Shown piece by piece: positions 18,433 through 27,074 of a stretch of DNA of 64,000 nt (position 1 is the stretch's first letter; every line of letters starts with the position of its first letter). The translations under genes and the position numbers were made by a program. Source of the DNA: JAJFJD01 sp965228425 (GTDB lineage: Bacteria; Pseudomonadota; Alphaproteobacteria; UBA8366); the NCBI GenBank assembly GCA_965228425.1, contig OZ245815.1:3968001-4032000 (forward strand), given 5' to 3'. The notes under the pieces were generated by a model. It searched no databases. It saw only the letters and a program-made list of their open reading frames with translations, and was not told the origin of the DNA.

Positions 18433-19920
18433 ATGGCGGTTTCGACTCCTGATTTAGCCGGCTTCAGCCGTTCCGTTGCCGGTCTTGTACGGACATTCTT
18501 TTTCTACCTGGTTCAACGCCGATGGTTCTTCATCGCGCTCGCCGTGGGCGCGATCATCATGAACCTTCCCCTGCCGGACGGGTTGAGCCGCGACGGCTTG
18601 ATCGTCCTCACCATGTCGGTCGTCGCCACCATCCTGTTCATTACCGAACCGATACCGCTGCCGACCGTGGCGTTACTGATCATCGTCGGCCAGATTCTGT
18701 TGCTGGATCTGGAGTCGACGAAGGTCGCGAAGACCCTGATGAACGATTCCGTGCTGTTCATCATGGGGTCGCTCATGCTCGCGGTCGCGGTGGTTAAACA
18801 GAAGCTGGACAAACGCATCGCCTTTTTCATCGTGCGCATGACAGGCACGAAGACGTCGAATATCTGCGTCGGCATCGCCGCCGTTTGCGGCATTCTCGCG
18901 TCTTTCGTCGGCGAACACACGGTGGCCGCCATGATGTTGCCGGTCGGCCTGACGCTGATCACCCTGACGTCGGACGACCCGCGCGCGGTGCGCCGCCTCG
19001 CCGCCGTCATCCTGTTCTCGATCAGCTACGGCTGTTCGATCGCCGGAATTGGCACCCCATCGGGCGGCGCCCGGAACGCGATCATGATCGGCTATTGGCG
19101 GGAATTCTTCTTCGACCCGACCAATCCGGAAACCCGGCGCTTCCTCGTCGATTACGTAAGCTGGATGATCTACGCCTACCCGATGTTCCTGATCCAGCTT
19201 CCCTTCATGACGATGATCCTGCTGTTCACTTTCAAGCCGGAACACCGGAATCTGTCGCGCGCCGTCGTCAAGCTACGGGCGCAGATTCAGGAATCCGGCC
19301 CAATGAATACCCGGGATTGGATGACGATCATCCTATTCCTGATGATCCTGGTCGGCTGGATTTTCGGGTCCGACGCATTCGGCCTCGGTACCATCGCCAT
19401 CCTCGGCGCCGCGGCCTTCCTGGTGGCGGGGCTTGTCGAGTGGGAGGATATGAATTCCGGCGTGAACTGGGGCGTCGTGCTGCTGTACGCCGCCGTCATC
19501 TCGCTCGGGGTCGAGATGAAAGAAACCGGCGCCGCCCGGTGGGTTGCCGTAAGTTTCATCGAGGTGCTGGCGCCCCTCGGCGTCGACCACGGAATCGGAC
19601 TGTGGGCCGCGATATCCGCCCTGACTACGGCGGTGACGAATACCATGTCGAATGGTGCCGCGGTCGCGGTTTTGGGACCGCTGGTGCTCAACATCGCCGA
19701 CGTTGCCGGTGAAAATCCGCTTGTAATTGGCTTTATTACCGCGATTTCCTCGTCATTCGCCTATCTTACGGTTGTCGGAACGCCCGCGTGCACTATCGTT
19801 TATGCATCGGGTTATTTAAAGACCTCCGACTTCCTCAAGGTAGGATGGCGGATGGTGATTATGTCGACCATCGTTCTATTGGTAGCGGCTGCGGTATACT
19901 GGCCACTTGTCGGACTCTGA
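18433..19920 (+). CDS. SLC13/DASS family anion (dicarboxylate or sulfate) transporter
   Basis: The protein is 495 residues with about 11-12 membrane segments. Family features include the repeated hairpin regions with GSLMLAVAVVKQ, then FVGEHTVAAMMLPVG in the first half and TNTMSNGAAVAVLGPL in the second. The Ser-Asn-Thr type motif there coordinates Na+ and the carboxylate in this family. It moves a di- or tricarboxylate, or sulfate, into the cell. Directly downstream, after 17 bases, is a universal stress protein gene, so the two share a transcript. Confidence 0.9.
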   Translation: MAVSTPDLAGFSRSVAGLVRTFFFYLVQRRWFFIALAVGAIIMNLPLPDGLSRDGLIVLTMSVVATILFITEPIPLPTVALLIIVGQILLLDLESTKVAKTLMNDSVLFIMGSLMLAVAVVKQKLDKRIAFFIVRMTGTKTSNICVGIAAVCGILASFVGEHTVAAMMLPVGLTLITLTSDDPRAVRRLAAVILFSISYGCSIAGIGTPSGGARNAIMIGYWREFFFDPTNPETRRFLVDYVSWMIYAYPMFLIQLPFMTMILLFTFKPEHRNLSRAVVKLRAQIQESGPMNTRDWMTIILFLMILVGWIFGSDAFGLGTIAILGAAAFLVAGLVEWEDMNSGVNWGVVLLYAAVISLGVEMKETGAARWVAVSFIEVLAPLGVDHGIGLWAAISALTTAVTNTMSNGAAVAVLGPLVLNIADVAGENPLVIGFITAISSSFAYLTVVGTPACTIVYASGYLKTSDFLKVGWRMVIMSTIVLLVAAAVYWPLVGL

Positions 19921-19937
19921 AGCCGCGAGGAGGGGTC

Positions 19938-20879
19938 ATGGCCGACGAAACGACTGCAAAACTATTCCGCTTTCTCGTCTGTATCGACGGAACGGAAGAT
20001 TCCTACCGCGGCGCACATTACGCCGCGGATTACGGGCCCGAGCATGACATCTGCCTCTGCTATGTCCGCCCGATGGACCGGGGTCTCCGCAGCGGCGGCC
20101 TGAACGTCCGCATCGCACGCGAGAACATGCTCACCTGGGGCTTGGAACTGCCGGGCATCCAATACCTCAAAAAGGGCCGCGATATTCTGATCGAGCTCGG
20201 GGCCATGGGCCCCGATTGGGAAGAACAGGCGACCCATGTCGACGTCGAAGGCGACCCGCTCGGCGACAACAAGATCGAGTACATCGCCAAGAGCGGCAAG
20301 CGGATCATCCTGAAACTGAAGGTCGCCTTTAATATCCCCGACGGAATCATCGAACAGACCGAAGTGGCGCCCTACGATCTGATAATCGTCGGCGCGTCGG
20401 AACGCTGGCGCAAGCGCAAGACCATGTCTTTCTGGGACCCGGCGGTGGCGGAGAAAGTGGTCGATCATGCCCCCTGTCCGGTCCTGGTGGCACGCCATCT
20501 CGATGCCGAACGGGGTCATTTGCTCTGTACCGACGGATCGGAACACGCGAACGAAGCGCTGCGCAAAAATCTCTTCCTGGTGACGCACGGCAACGCGCCC
20601 GTGTCCATCATGACCGTAGCGGCGGATGTCGAAGGCGAGGAAGAAGCCACGGCCAACTTGACCGCGCTCCGCGATATCCTGACCGAGCAGAACATCACGG
20701 TGAAGGACAGCTACGTCCGCGTGGGTGACCCGGCGGAGAACATCACCGACGTCGGCGAAAACTATTCGGTGATCGTCGTCGCCGAGACCGCCAAATCACC
20801 GTGGCATCGGTTCTTCAAAAGCAGCGTTTCGACCGATGTGCTACAGAAATCGAACACGTCCGTGATGGTGGTGCGTTAA
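19938..20879 (+). CDS. Tandem universal stress protein (UspA) family protein
   Basis: I choose the ATG at 19938, preceded by a strong GAGGAGGGG site, giving 313 residues. Two Usp folds are visible. The first runs from RFLVCIDGTEDSYRGAHYA to APCPVLVARH at about 180. The second runs from HLLCTDGSEHANEAL to the C-terminal NTSVMVVR. The first domain ends in the usual GASERW/SVAEKV-like region, though a canonical ATP loop GxxGxxGS is not obvious. Being just behind a transporter gene, it may regulate that carrier, as the Usp protein TeaD does for a TRAP transporter. The last 4 bases overlap the convergent amidase stop. Confidence 0.85.
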   Translation: MADETTAKLFRFLVCIDGTEDSYRGAHYAADYGPEHDICLCYVRPMDRGLRSGGLNVRIARENMLTWGLELPGIQYLKKGRDILIELGAMGPDWEEQATHVDVEGDPLGDNKIEYIAKSGKRIILKLKVAFNIPDGIIEQTEVAPYDLIIVGASERWRKRKTMSFWDPAVAEKVVDHAPCPVLVARHLDAERGHLLCTDGSEHANEALRKNLFLVTHGNAPVSIMTVAADVEGEEEATANLTALRDILTEQNITVKDSYVRVGDPAENITDVGENYSVIVVAETAKSPWHRFFKSSVSTDVLQKSNTSVMVVR

Positions 20880-22045
20880 CCCGCGATCGCCGCAGCCAGC
20901 GCCAACAGCTTTTCGTCCGAATTCGCCGGACCGATCAACGAAAGGCCGACCGGCGCCCCGTCTACGACGCCAAGCGGGAGCGAGACCTGCGGCAACCCGG
21001 CCCCGCCGGCGATGCAGGTAAGCAGCGAGATACGCGCACGCATGTCCCACATATCGCTTTGGCTCAACCCTTTGCGCGGCGCCGGTCCCGGCGCGGTCGG
21101 CAATGCAATCACGGTGCCGGGCGTAAGGATTGTGGCCATCCGGGCGCAATGCGCCTGCCGCATAGGCCCTACCGCCTCGACGTCGGCGTCCGAAATCGTG
21201 GCCGAATCGAAAAATCGCTGCGCTACGTCGAAGCCAAAGCGCGGATTTGTCGCGTCGACCCAAGCGGCGAAGGATTTCGTCGCCTCCCACGACTGCACCG
21301 TGCCCATCGCGGCGCGCCAGTCCTTCAGGTCCGTCGGACAAATCCGAACCGTTTCGGACGTTTCCGCCATCGACCGTACTGTCTCCAACGGGCCGGCCAG
21401 GGCAGCGGAAACCGCCTCCCCCGCCACGGCAAAGGCGTCCTCCGCCACGAGCAGCCGGAAAGATGGCGCCACCTCGACCGCGCTGCCGAACAGCACCGCG
21501 CCCACCCGCGCCAGGATCGACGGGTCGCGCGCGAACCAGCCGATGGTGTCGAAACTCGCCGACTGTTCGAGGATTCCTTCGAGCGGAATTCGGTTATGCG
21601 TCGGCCGCAGGCCATTGAGGCCGCAGAAGCTGGACGGGACACGCACCGATCCGCCGGTATCGCTGCCGAGCGCGAAATCCACCAGGCCGCCCGCAACAGC
21701 GGAGGCCGACCCGCTCGACGAGCCGCCGGGTACTCGGTCCGGCGCGGCCGGGTTCACCGGCGTGCCGTAATGCGCGTTGACCCCCAGGATGCCGCGCGTC
21801 AGTTCGTCTGTGATCGTCTTGCCGATCAGCGTCGCCCCAGCATCGAGCAGCTTCTGGACGACCGGCGCATGCGTGTCCGCGGGCTCATGCGTCCGCGCCC
21901 AATCCGGATTGCCGCCGCCGGTGACATGCCCGGCGATATCGAAGATATCCTTCGCGGCGAAACTCAGGCCGGCCAGCGGCCCGTCGGCCGCCCCCTTCAC
22001 GTAAACCTGACTGCCGGGCACGAAGGCGTTGAGCGGATCGGACAT
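20876..22045 (-). CDS. Amidase signature (AS) family amidohydrolase
   Basis: The protein is 389 residues, shorter than most AS enzymes of about 460. The catalytic Lys lies in FAAKDIFDIAG near residue 31. The cis-Ser and nucleophile Ser lie in PGGSSSGSASAV and LGSDTGGSVRVP. It hydrolyses a carboxamide, substrate unknown. Stop codons of this gene and the convergent Usp gene overlap in TTAA at 20876-20879. The DUF35 and thiolase-type genes lie upstream on the same strand, 36 bases away. Confidence 0.92.
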   Translation of the reverse strand: MSDPLNAFVPGSQVYVKGAADGPLAGLSFAAKDIFDIAGHVTGGGNPDWARTHEPADTHAPVVQKLLDAGATLIGKTITDELTRGILGVNAHYGTPVNPAAPDRVPGGSSSGSASAVAGGLVDFALGSDTGGSVRVPSSFCGLNGLRPTHNRIPLEGILEQSASFDTIGWFARDPSILARVGAVLFGSAVEVAPSFRLLVAEDAFAVAGEAVSAALAGPLETVRSMAETSETVRICPTDLKDWRAAMGTVQSWEATKSFAAWVDATNPRFGFDVAQRFFDSATISDADVEAVGPMRQAHCARMATILTPGTVIALPTAPGPAPRKGLSQSDMWDMRARISLLTCIAGGAGLPQVSLPLGVVDGAPVGLSLIGPANSDEKLLALAAAIAG

Positions 22046-22081
22046 GGCTTTTCCTTGCGTCTAACGCGACGCTCCGGCGGC

Positions 22082-22606
22082 CTAATCCTGCGGATAGCGC
22101 CAGGGCGTCTCCGGCTGGTCGGCCGCCTCGTCGAGCGTCCATTGCGGCAACGATAGCCCCTCCGCGACATCGGTAAAGACCATCTTCATGCGCGACCCGA
22201 TGCCGACCCGTTTCAAAAGATCCGGCGGGGCGAACGCGCCATCCTCGGTGACGAGATTGCCCGCGACGCGCAACGCCTCCTCCGCGCTCGGCTTCCCCCG
22301 CTGGGTATCCAACTCGACGATCAGCGTCATGTACGGCACGCGGTCCTTGAAAGCCGGTTGGATCGGGTGGTGCACTTCGTTGTAGGAGTGCACTGCGCCT
22401 TTCGCCTCGACCGGCACCCATTCGGACTCCAGGCTGCCGCAATGATGGCAGGCTGCCCCCGGAGGATAGCGGATGATGCCGCAGTCGCTGCACTTCTGGA
22501 GATGGAAGTCATGCGCCGCCGCATGCTTGAAATACGCCAAATTCTCGATATCGAGTTCGCTGACCGTGAGCGTCATGCCGAGATAGTCGCCTGTTAGTCC
22601 TGACAT
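22082..22606 (-). CDS. Zn-ribbon OB-fold protein (DUF35 family)
   Basis: I choose the ATG at 22604-22606 because GGAGGACG lies just before it; a start at 22630 would overlap the upstream gene. The product is 174 residues. An N-terminal helix is followed by a zinc ribbon with Cys39, Cys42, Cys53 and Cys56 and then an OB-fold. DUF35 proteins bind thiolase-fold partners and acyl-CoA, as in the ChsH2 C-terminal domain that pairs with the Ltp2 aldolase. The adjacent upstream gene encodes such a partner and the two are separated by 13 bases. Confidence 0.92.
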   Translation of the reverse strand: MSGLTGDYLGMTLTVSELDIENLAYFKHAAAHDFHLQKCSDCGIIRYPPGAACHHCGSLESEWVPVEAKGAVHSYNEVHHPIQPAFKDRVPYMTLIVELDTQRGKPSAEEALRVAGNLVTEDGAFAPPDLLKRVGIGSRMKMVFTDVAEGLSLPQWTLDEAADQPETPWRYPQD

Positions 22607-22619
22607 TGTTCGTCCTCCC

Positions 22620-23879
22620 TCAGTCGCCACGCCGCATGACCATGGCCGAGCCGACCCCCGGCGTCGCCCATCCCATGTTGCAGGTCAGTTCCGGGTCCTT
22701 GACCGCCCGGCATCCACCCTCGCTGTAGTCATGGGTGTGCTGCCTTTTGCCGTCCGCCCCGACCGGGCACGAATCGTCCACCTCGCCACGCAGTTGCCGG
22801 ACATTCTCGATGACCATGTTCATGCCGTGGGTATATCCCTCGCACAGATGCCCGCCGGCGGTGTTGTTCGGCCGCTTCCCGCCGAGTTCGATGATGCCGC
22901 TGCTGACATAGTCGCCACCCTCGCCCTTCTTGCAGAAACCGTAATCTTCGAGTTGCAGCATCGCGGTGAAAGTGAAGGCGTCGTAGGACCCTGTGATGTC
23001 GATGTCCTCGGGGCCGACCCCGGCGTTCTTCCACAGGATGTCCTTGGCGTAGTGTCCGGCCACGGTGGAGATCGGGCCGTGCTGGTAGTGCACTTCGGGC
23101 CGCGGCTTGCAGCAGCGGCCGACCACCGCGCGGATCAACGGCGCGCGGTGCGGGCTGTCCTTCGCCCGATCCGCGCGGGTGATGATGATCGCCGTCGCGT
23201 TGTCGGTTTCCACGCAGCAGTCGAGAAGATGCAACGGCTTGCAGATCATCCGGCTGCCGACCACGTCCTCCACCGTAAAGCGTTTCTTGTAATACGCCTT
23301 CGGATTGTTCGAGGCGTGCTTGCTGTGCGCCACCTTCACATGGGCAACCTGTTCCGGCGTCGTGCCGTAGTCGTACATGTGCCGCATGAAGGTGAAGCTG
23401 AATCGCTGTCCCGCGCTTTGCCAGCCGTAGGCGCGCTCGTGCAAGGCGTCGCCGGTGACGGGTACCGCCGACCGCGCGCCGGTGCCGCCGATCCGAACCT
23501 CGCTGTAGCCGTTCATCGACCGGAAGATCACCACCGCGTTGCACATCCCGGCCTCGATCACGCCGGTGGCGATACCGATCAGCGCCTCGGTCGACGACCC
23601 GCCGCCGTTCACGTCCATATAGAAATTCGGCCGGATGCCGAGATCGCCCGCGATGACCGGCGACGCTGTCGAATCGTTGCCGGAGTATGACAGCATGCCG
23701 TCGATGTCGTCCGGCGTCATGCCCGCATCCTTGATCGCGTTGCTGATCGCCCAGCAGGCGAGCGCCCGGGTCGTGCGACCCGAGCCGCGTGCATAGGTCG
23801 TCTCCCCGATACCCGTGATTGCGTATTGATCCTGCAGATGTTTCGGCGTGCTGGCGTCGATATCGCTGGTTTCTGCCAT
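22620..23879 (-). CDS. Thiolase-superfamily protein of the SCP-x/Ltp type, without the usual nucleophilic cysteine
   Basis: The protein is 419 residues. The fold is clear from YAITGIGETTYARGSGRTT at the start and GGKRPNNTAGGHLCEGYTHG near the end. At 91-97 the sequence reads NGGGSST where ordinary thiolases have the nucleophilic Cys in a CASG-type turn. The late GHPxGxTG signature is also altered. In the Ltp2 family these losses go with retro-aldolase activity on a CoA-thioester side chain, in complex with a DUF35 protein. A DUF35 gene lies 13 bases downstream. Aldolase activity is inference; it is probably not an ordinary acetyl-CoA acetyltransferase. Confidence 0.9.
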   Translation of the reverse strand: MAETSDIDASTPKHLQDQYAITGIGETTYARGSGRTTRALACWAISNAIKDAGMTPDDIDGMLSYSGNDSTASPVIAGDLGIRPNFYMDVNGGGSSTEALIGIATGVIEAGMCNAVVIFRSMNGYSEVRIGGTGARSAVPVTGDALHERAYGWQSAGQRFSFTFMRHMYDYGTTPEQVAHVKVAHSKHASNNPKAYYKKRFTVEDVVGSRMICKPLHLLDCCVETDNATAIIITRADRAKDSPHRAPLIRAVVGRCCKPRPEVHYQHGPISTVAGHYAKDILWKNAGVGPEDIDITGSYDAFTFTAMLQLEDYGFCKKGEGGDYVSSGIIELGGKRPNNTAGGHLCEGYTHGMNMVIENVRQLRGEVDDSCPVGADGKRQHTHDYSEGGCRAVKDPELTCNMGWATPGVGSAMVMRRGD

Positions 23880-24023
23880 GTGATGTCCTCCCTCGCCGCC
23901 CGATGAACTGTCGGATAATCCTAACGAGACTAGGCCGATTTACCCAAATCGGCTCCCTCGGCACGGTTGGCGGGGACGGTACGGTTTGTTCTATTATCGG
24001 GCGTGATAGGAGGACACAGCCCC

Positions 24024-25103
24024 ATGGCCACCGACACCCGCCGCCTCGACGGCACCGCCGATAATCCCGTCCGCGCCGACTTGCCCAGCGCCTGGTACGG
24101 CAAGGACCTCGTCGACGACACGTCCTGGATCTGGCAAATCGCGCCCGAGCATGTCGATGAGCTCGACGCCGCATTGCGCAAGTCCAAGGAGAAAGGATTA
24201 GCGGAGCAAGCGGTCACCAAGGACGATTTCGAAATCCCCGGTTTCAGGAAAGAAATCGACCGAATGATCCACGAGTTGGAATACGGCCGCGGTTTCGTGC
24301 TGATGCGGGGATTCCCGGTCGACCGCTACGACTATGCCGACTTGCGCCGCATCTATTGGGGTATCGGCGCCAATATCGGCTCGGCGGAATCGCAGAACAT
24401 CAAGGGTGAGTTGATCCAGGAGATCACGGACCTTGGCTTCGACTACGGCAAGAGCGAGCATCGCGGCAGCATGTCGTCCGCCGAGTTGCGTCCGCATTGC
24501 GACCCGACCGACATCGTCGCGTTGCTCTGCCTCCGCACCGCCAAATCCGGCGGCGAAAGCAAGATCCGCAGCGCGATGACGGTCTACAACGAGGTGATGG
24601 ACAAACATCCGGAATATCTGCCGATTCTGCATCGCGGATTTCACTACGAACTCGACGGCAAGGGACCGCGTGGCGAGCCCGACGAAGTGACGCACCGTAT
24701 TCCGGTCTATAGCTGGCACCAGGGTTATCTCTCCAGCCGGTTCAATCAGAAAGCCTTGGAAACGGGTCACCAGAAAATCGGGCAACCGCTGACGCAGTTG
24801 GAACAGGCCGCCGTCGATTTCGTCGGCGAAACCGCGGTGCGCGAGGACGTGGAACTATCGATGACCTTCGAGCCCGGCGACATCCAATGGCTCAACAACT
24901 ATGTGATGATGCATTCGCGGGCCGAATTCGATGACTACGACGACCCGGCGCAGCGCCGCTTGTTGCTGCGCCTGTGGCTGAACCATGCGGGCGCGCGGCC
25001 GCTCGACGACGAGTTCTGCAACCGCGTGTTGGCCGGCCCGCGCAAGGGCGTCATCCCACGCGACCCGACCTATCGTCCCGAAGAACTGAAGCGCCGCGCC
25101 TAG
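24024..25103 (+). CDS. TauD/TfdA-like Fe(II)/2-oxoglutarate dioxygenase (first of a tandem pair)
   Basis: I choose the ATG at 24024 after AGGAGGACA, giving 359 residues; the open frame itself begins at 23967. The iron ligands can be read as His158 and Asp160 (LRPHCDPTD) and His297 (NNYVMMHSR), with a following RRLLLRLWL helix that carries the co-substrate Arg. It resembles its downstream neighbour throughout, including GRGFVLMRGFP, GGES and AMTVYNEV. The gap is only 13 bases. It is divergent from the thiolase-type gene. The substrate is unknown. Confidence 0.9.
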   Translation: MATDTRRLDGTADNPVRADLPSAWYGKDLVDDTSWIWQIAPEHVDELDAALRKSKEKGLAEQAVTKDDFEIPGFRKEIDRMIHELEYGRGFVLMRGFPVDRYDYADLRRIYWGIGANIGSAESQNIKGELIQEITDLGFDYGKSEHRGSMSSAELRPHCDPTDIVALLCLRTAKSGGESKIRSAMTVYNEVMDKHPEYLPILHRGFHYELDGKGPRGEPDEVTHRIPVYSWHQGYLSSRFNQKALETGHQKIGQPLTQLEQAAVDFVGETAVREDVELSMTFEPGDIQWLNNYVMMHSRAEFDDYDDPAQRRLLLRLWLNHAGARPLDDEFCNRVLAGPRKGVIPRDPTYRPEELKRRA

Positions 25104-25116
25104 GGCACAACGGCGG

Positions 25117-26127
25117 ATGACGCGGCCCAGCCCCATTTCGGATGCGTCGGCCTGGCGGGCGGACGACATGGCGGCGGACCGGCGCTGGGTTCGCAAGTTC
25201 GCGGATCGTGAAATCGATGCGCTGCTGCGCACCCTGACGATGACATCAAGCCGGGATTTCTGCGCCGATCCCCAATTCGAGATGCTGCCGGCGATGACAG
25301 ACTGCACCGCCGAAATCCTCGAAGAGCTGGAGAATGGCCGAGGCTTCGTGCTGCTGCGCGGGTTTCCGATCGATGGGTTGAGCGACCGGGAAATTTACGC
25401 GCTCTATCGTATCCTCGGCGCCTATCTCGGCACGGTCATCACCCAGAACAAGCGCGGTGAGCGGATCGTCGAGATAACCGACCAGGGCGCGCAATACGGC
25501 CCTGGCGTCCGGGGATATACGACACGGGCTTACCTCAACCCCCATTGCGATGCCACCGATGTCGTCGCCCTGCTCTGCGTGCGCCCGGCGCGCGAGGGCG
25601 GCGAGAGCTGCATCGCCAGCGCGATGACGATCTATAACGAGATCCTGACAAACCATTCCAAGCATCTCGACGCGCTGTTCGACGGTTATCAGCACAACAT
25701 GCGCGGCGAAGGTATTTCCGGCGATCCCGACGAGGTGACGACGAATGCCATCCCCGTCTTCAGCGAGTACGGCGGACGGTTGTCCTGTCATTTCAACCGG
25801 CGCCTTATCGTGCAGGGTGCGGATAAGACCGGACGGGAACTCGGCCCCGGTGTCATGGCCGCGTTGGACTGCGTCAACGACCTCGCCTTGCGCGACGACA
25901 TCCGTCTGGACATGGAATTTCAACGCGGCGACGTGCAATTGCTGAACAATCACATGATCCTGCATTCCCGCCGCAGCTACGAAGATCACGACGAACCGGA
26001 ATTGAAGCGGCGGCTGTTGCGGCTCTGGCTCAACGTTCCGAATGGACGCCCCCTCGCCCCCGACTATGCCGACCGGACGAATGGCGGTCCGCGTGGCGGC
26101 ATGCCCGTCGCACCGGAGTTCCGCTAG
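25117..26127 (+). CDS. TauD/TfdA-like Fe(II)/2-oxoglutarate dioxygenase (second of a tandem pair)
   Basis: The protein is 336 residues and a paralogue of the gene before it. Iron ligands are His143 and Asp145 (LNPHCDATD) and His283 (NNHMILHSR). Both copies keep the full facial triad and the co-substrate Arg helix, so neither is a decayed copy. The C-termini differ: this one ends in a GGPRGGMPVAPEFR tail. Duplication followed by divergence, or a hetero-oligomer, are both possible. The N-formylglutamate amidohydrolase-like gene follows 89 bases later. Confidence 0.9.
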   Translation: MTRPSPISDASAWRADDMAADRRWVRKFADREIDALLRTLTMTSSRDFCADPQFEMLPAMTDCTAEILEELENGRGFVLLRGFPIDGLSDREIYALYRILGAYLGTVITQNKRGERIVEITDQGAQYGPGVRGYTTRAYLNPHCDATDVVALLCVRPAREGGESCIASAMTIYNEILTNHSKHLDALFDGYQHNMRGEGISGDPDEVTTNAIPVFSEYGGRLSCHFNRRLIVQGADKTGRELGPGVMAALDCVNDLALRDDIRLDMEFQRGDVQLLNNHMILHSRRSYEDHDEPELKRRLLRLWLNVPNGRPLAPDYADRTNGGPRGGMPVAPEFR

Positions 26128-26216
26128 CCTCCGCGCCGTCCTTCTGCGCCCTCGACACGCCATCCCACATCTGGAATCGTAGTTGAGGATCGTCATCGCA
26201 ATTCAGGGAGCGCGTT

Positions 26217-27068
26217 GTGCAGAATCCGGTCATCGTTCGGCAACCGACGAAGGACGGAACACCCGTCGTGTTCGATTCCCCGCATAGCGGAACCCACTAT
26301 CCCGACGATTTCGAGTACGCCGTTCCGCTTGCTACGCTGCGGAAGGGCGAAGATGCCTTCATCGACGACATTTTTTCCGCCGCGCCGGATCATGGCGCGA
26401 CGTTGATCGCGGCGACCTTCGCCCGGATGTATATCGATCCCAACAGGGCCGCGACCGATCTCGACCCGGCCAGCATCGACGGCGCGTGGGACGGCACCAT
26501 CGAGATGACCGACAAGGCGCGCGGCGGCGCCGGATTGATCCGCACCGTTTCCGTCGATGGCGCGACCCAGCTTTACGATCGGAAGCTCACGCCGGCAGAG
26601 ATTCGGCATCGCATCGAGCACTATTGGAAACCGTATCACGCGGCCGTCGCGTCGGCACTGGACGCGGCCCATGACCGTTTCGGCGGCGTCTGGCATATCG
26701 ATTGCCATTCGACGCCGGGCGTCTGGCCATCGGTCTACGAAAGGGCGGGCGAGCCGAACCCGAACGATTACACCCTCGGCGACCGGGACGGCACGACCGC
26801 CAGCGCCGAGTTCACCGAACTGGTCAGGGAAACGCTTGCCGGCCTCGGGTATCGTGTCGCCGTCAACGACGGACAGAAAGGCGTGGAACTGGTGCGCGCC
26901 TACAGCGATCCCGCGAAGAACCGCCACAGCCTGCAGATCGAAATCAACCGCCGGCTTTACATGGACGAGGAGAAGATTCGGAAGTCCGACGACTATGCGG
27001 GCCAACAGGCAGCGATGACCAAGCTGATCGAGACCGTCTGCGCCTATGCCCGCGAGCAGGTAGGTTAG
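26217..27068 (+). CDS. N-formylglutamate amidohydrolase family protein
   Basis: This 283-residue protein starts with GTG at 26217, placed about 9 bases after a GGGAG site. Family features are VVFDSPHSGTHYPDDF near the start (metal-binding His), then DPNRAATDLDP, and the HIDCHSTPG motif near residue 160. The family removes the formyl group from N-formylglutamate in histidine breakdown, but the branch is broad. No hut genes are nearby. The association with two dioxygenases suggests a different N-acyl or amide substrate. Confidence 0.88.
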   Translation: MQNPVIVRQPTKDGTPVVFDSPHSGTHYPDDFEYAVPLATLRKGEDAFIDDIFSAAPDHGATLIAATFARMYIDPNRAATDLDPASIDGAWDGTIEMTDKARGGAGLIRTVSVDGATQLYDRKLTPAEIRHRIEHYWKPYHAAVASALDAAHDRFGGVWHIDCHSTPGVWPSVYERAGEPNPNDYTLGDRDGTTASAEFTELVRETLAGLGYRVAVNDGQKGVELVRAYSDPAKNRHSLQIEINRRLYMDEEKIRKSDDYAGQQAAMTKLIETVCAYAREQVG

Positions 27069-27074
27069 CCTGCG

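Noticed and set aside
22729..24174. Long minus-strand frame overlapping the thiolase-type gene
   Set aside because: It is Arg-rich and out of frame with the thiolase-fold gene on the same strand. The latter has clear motifs.
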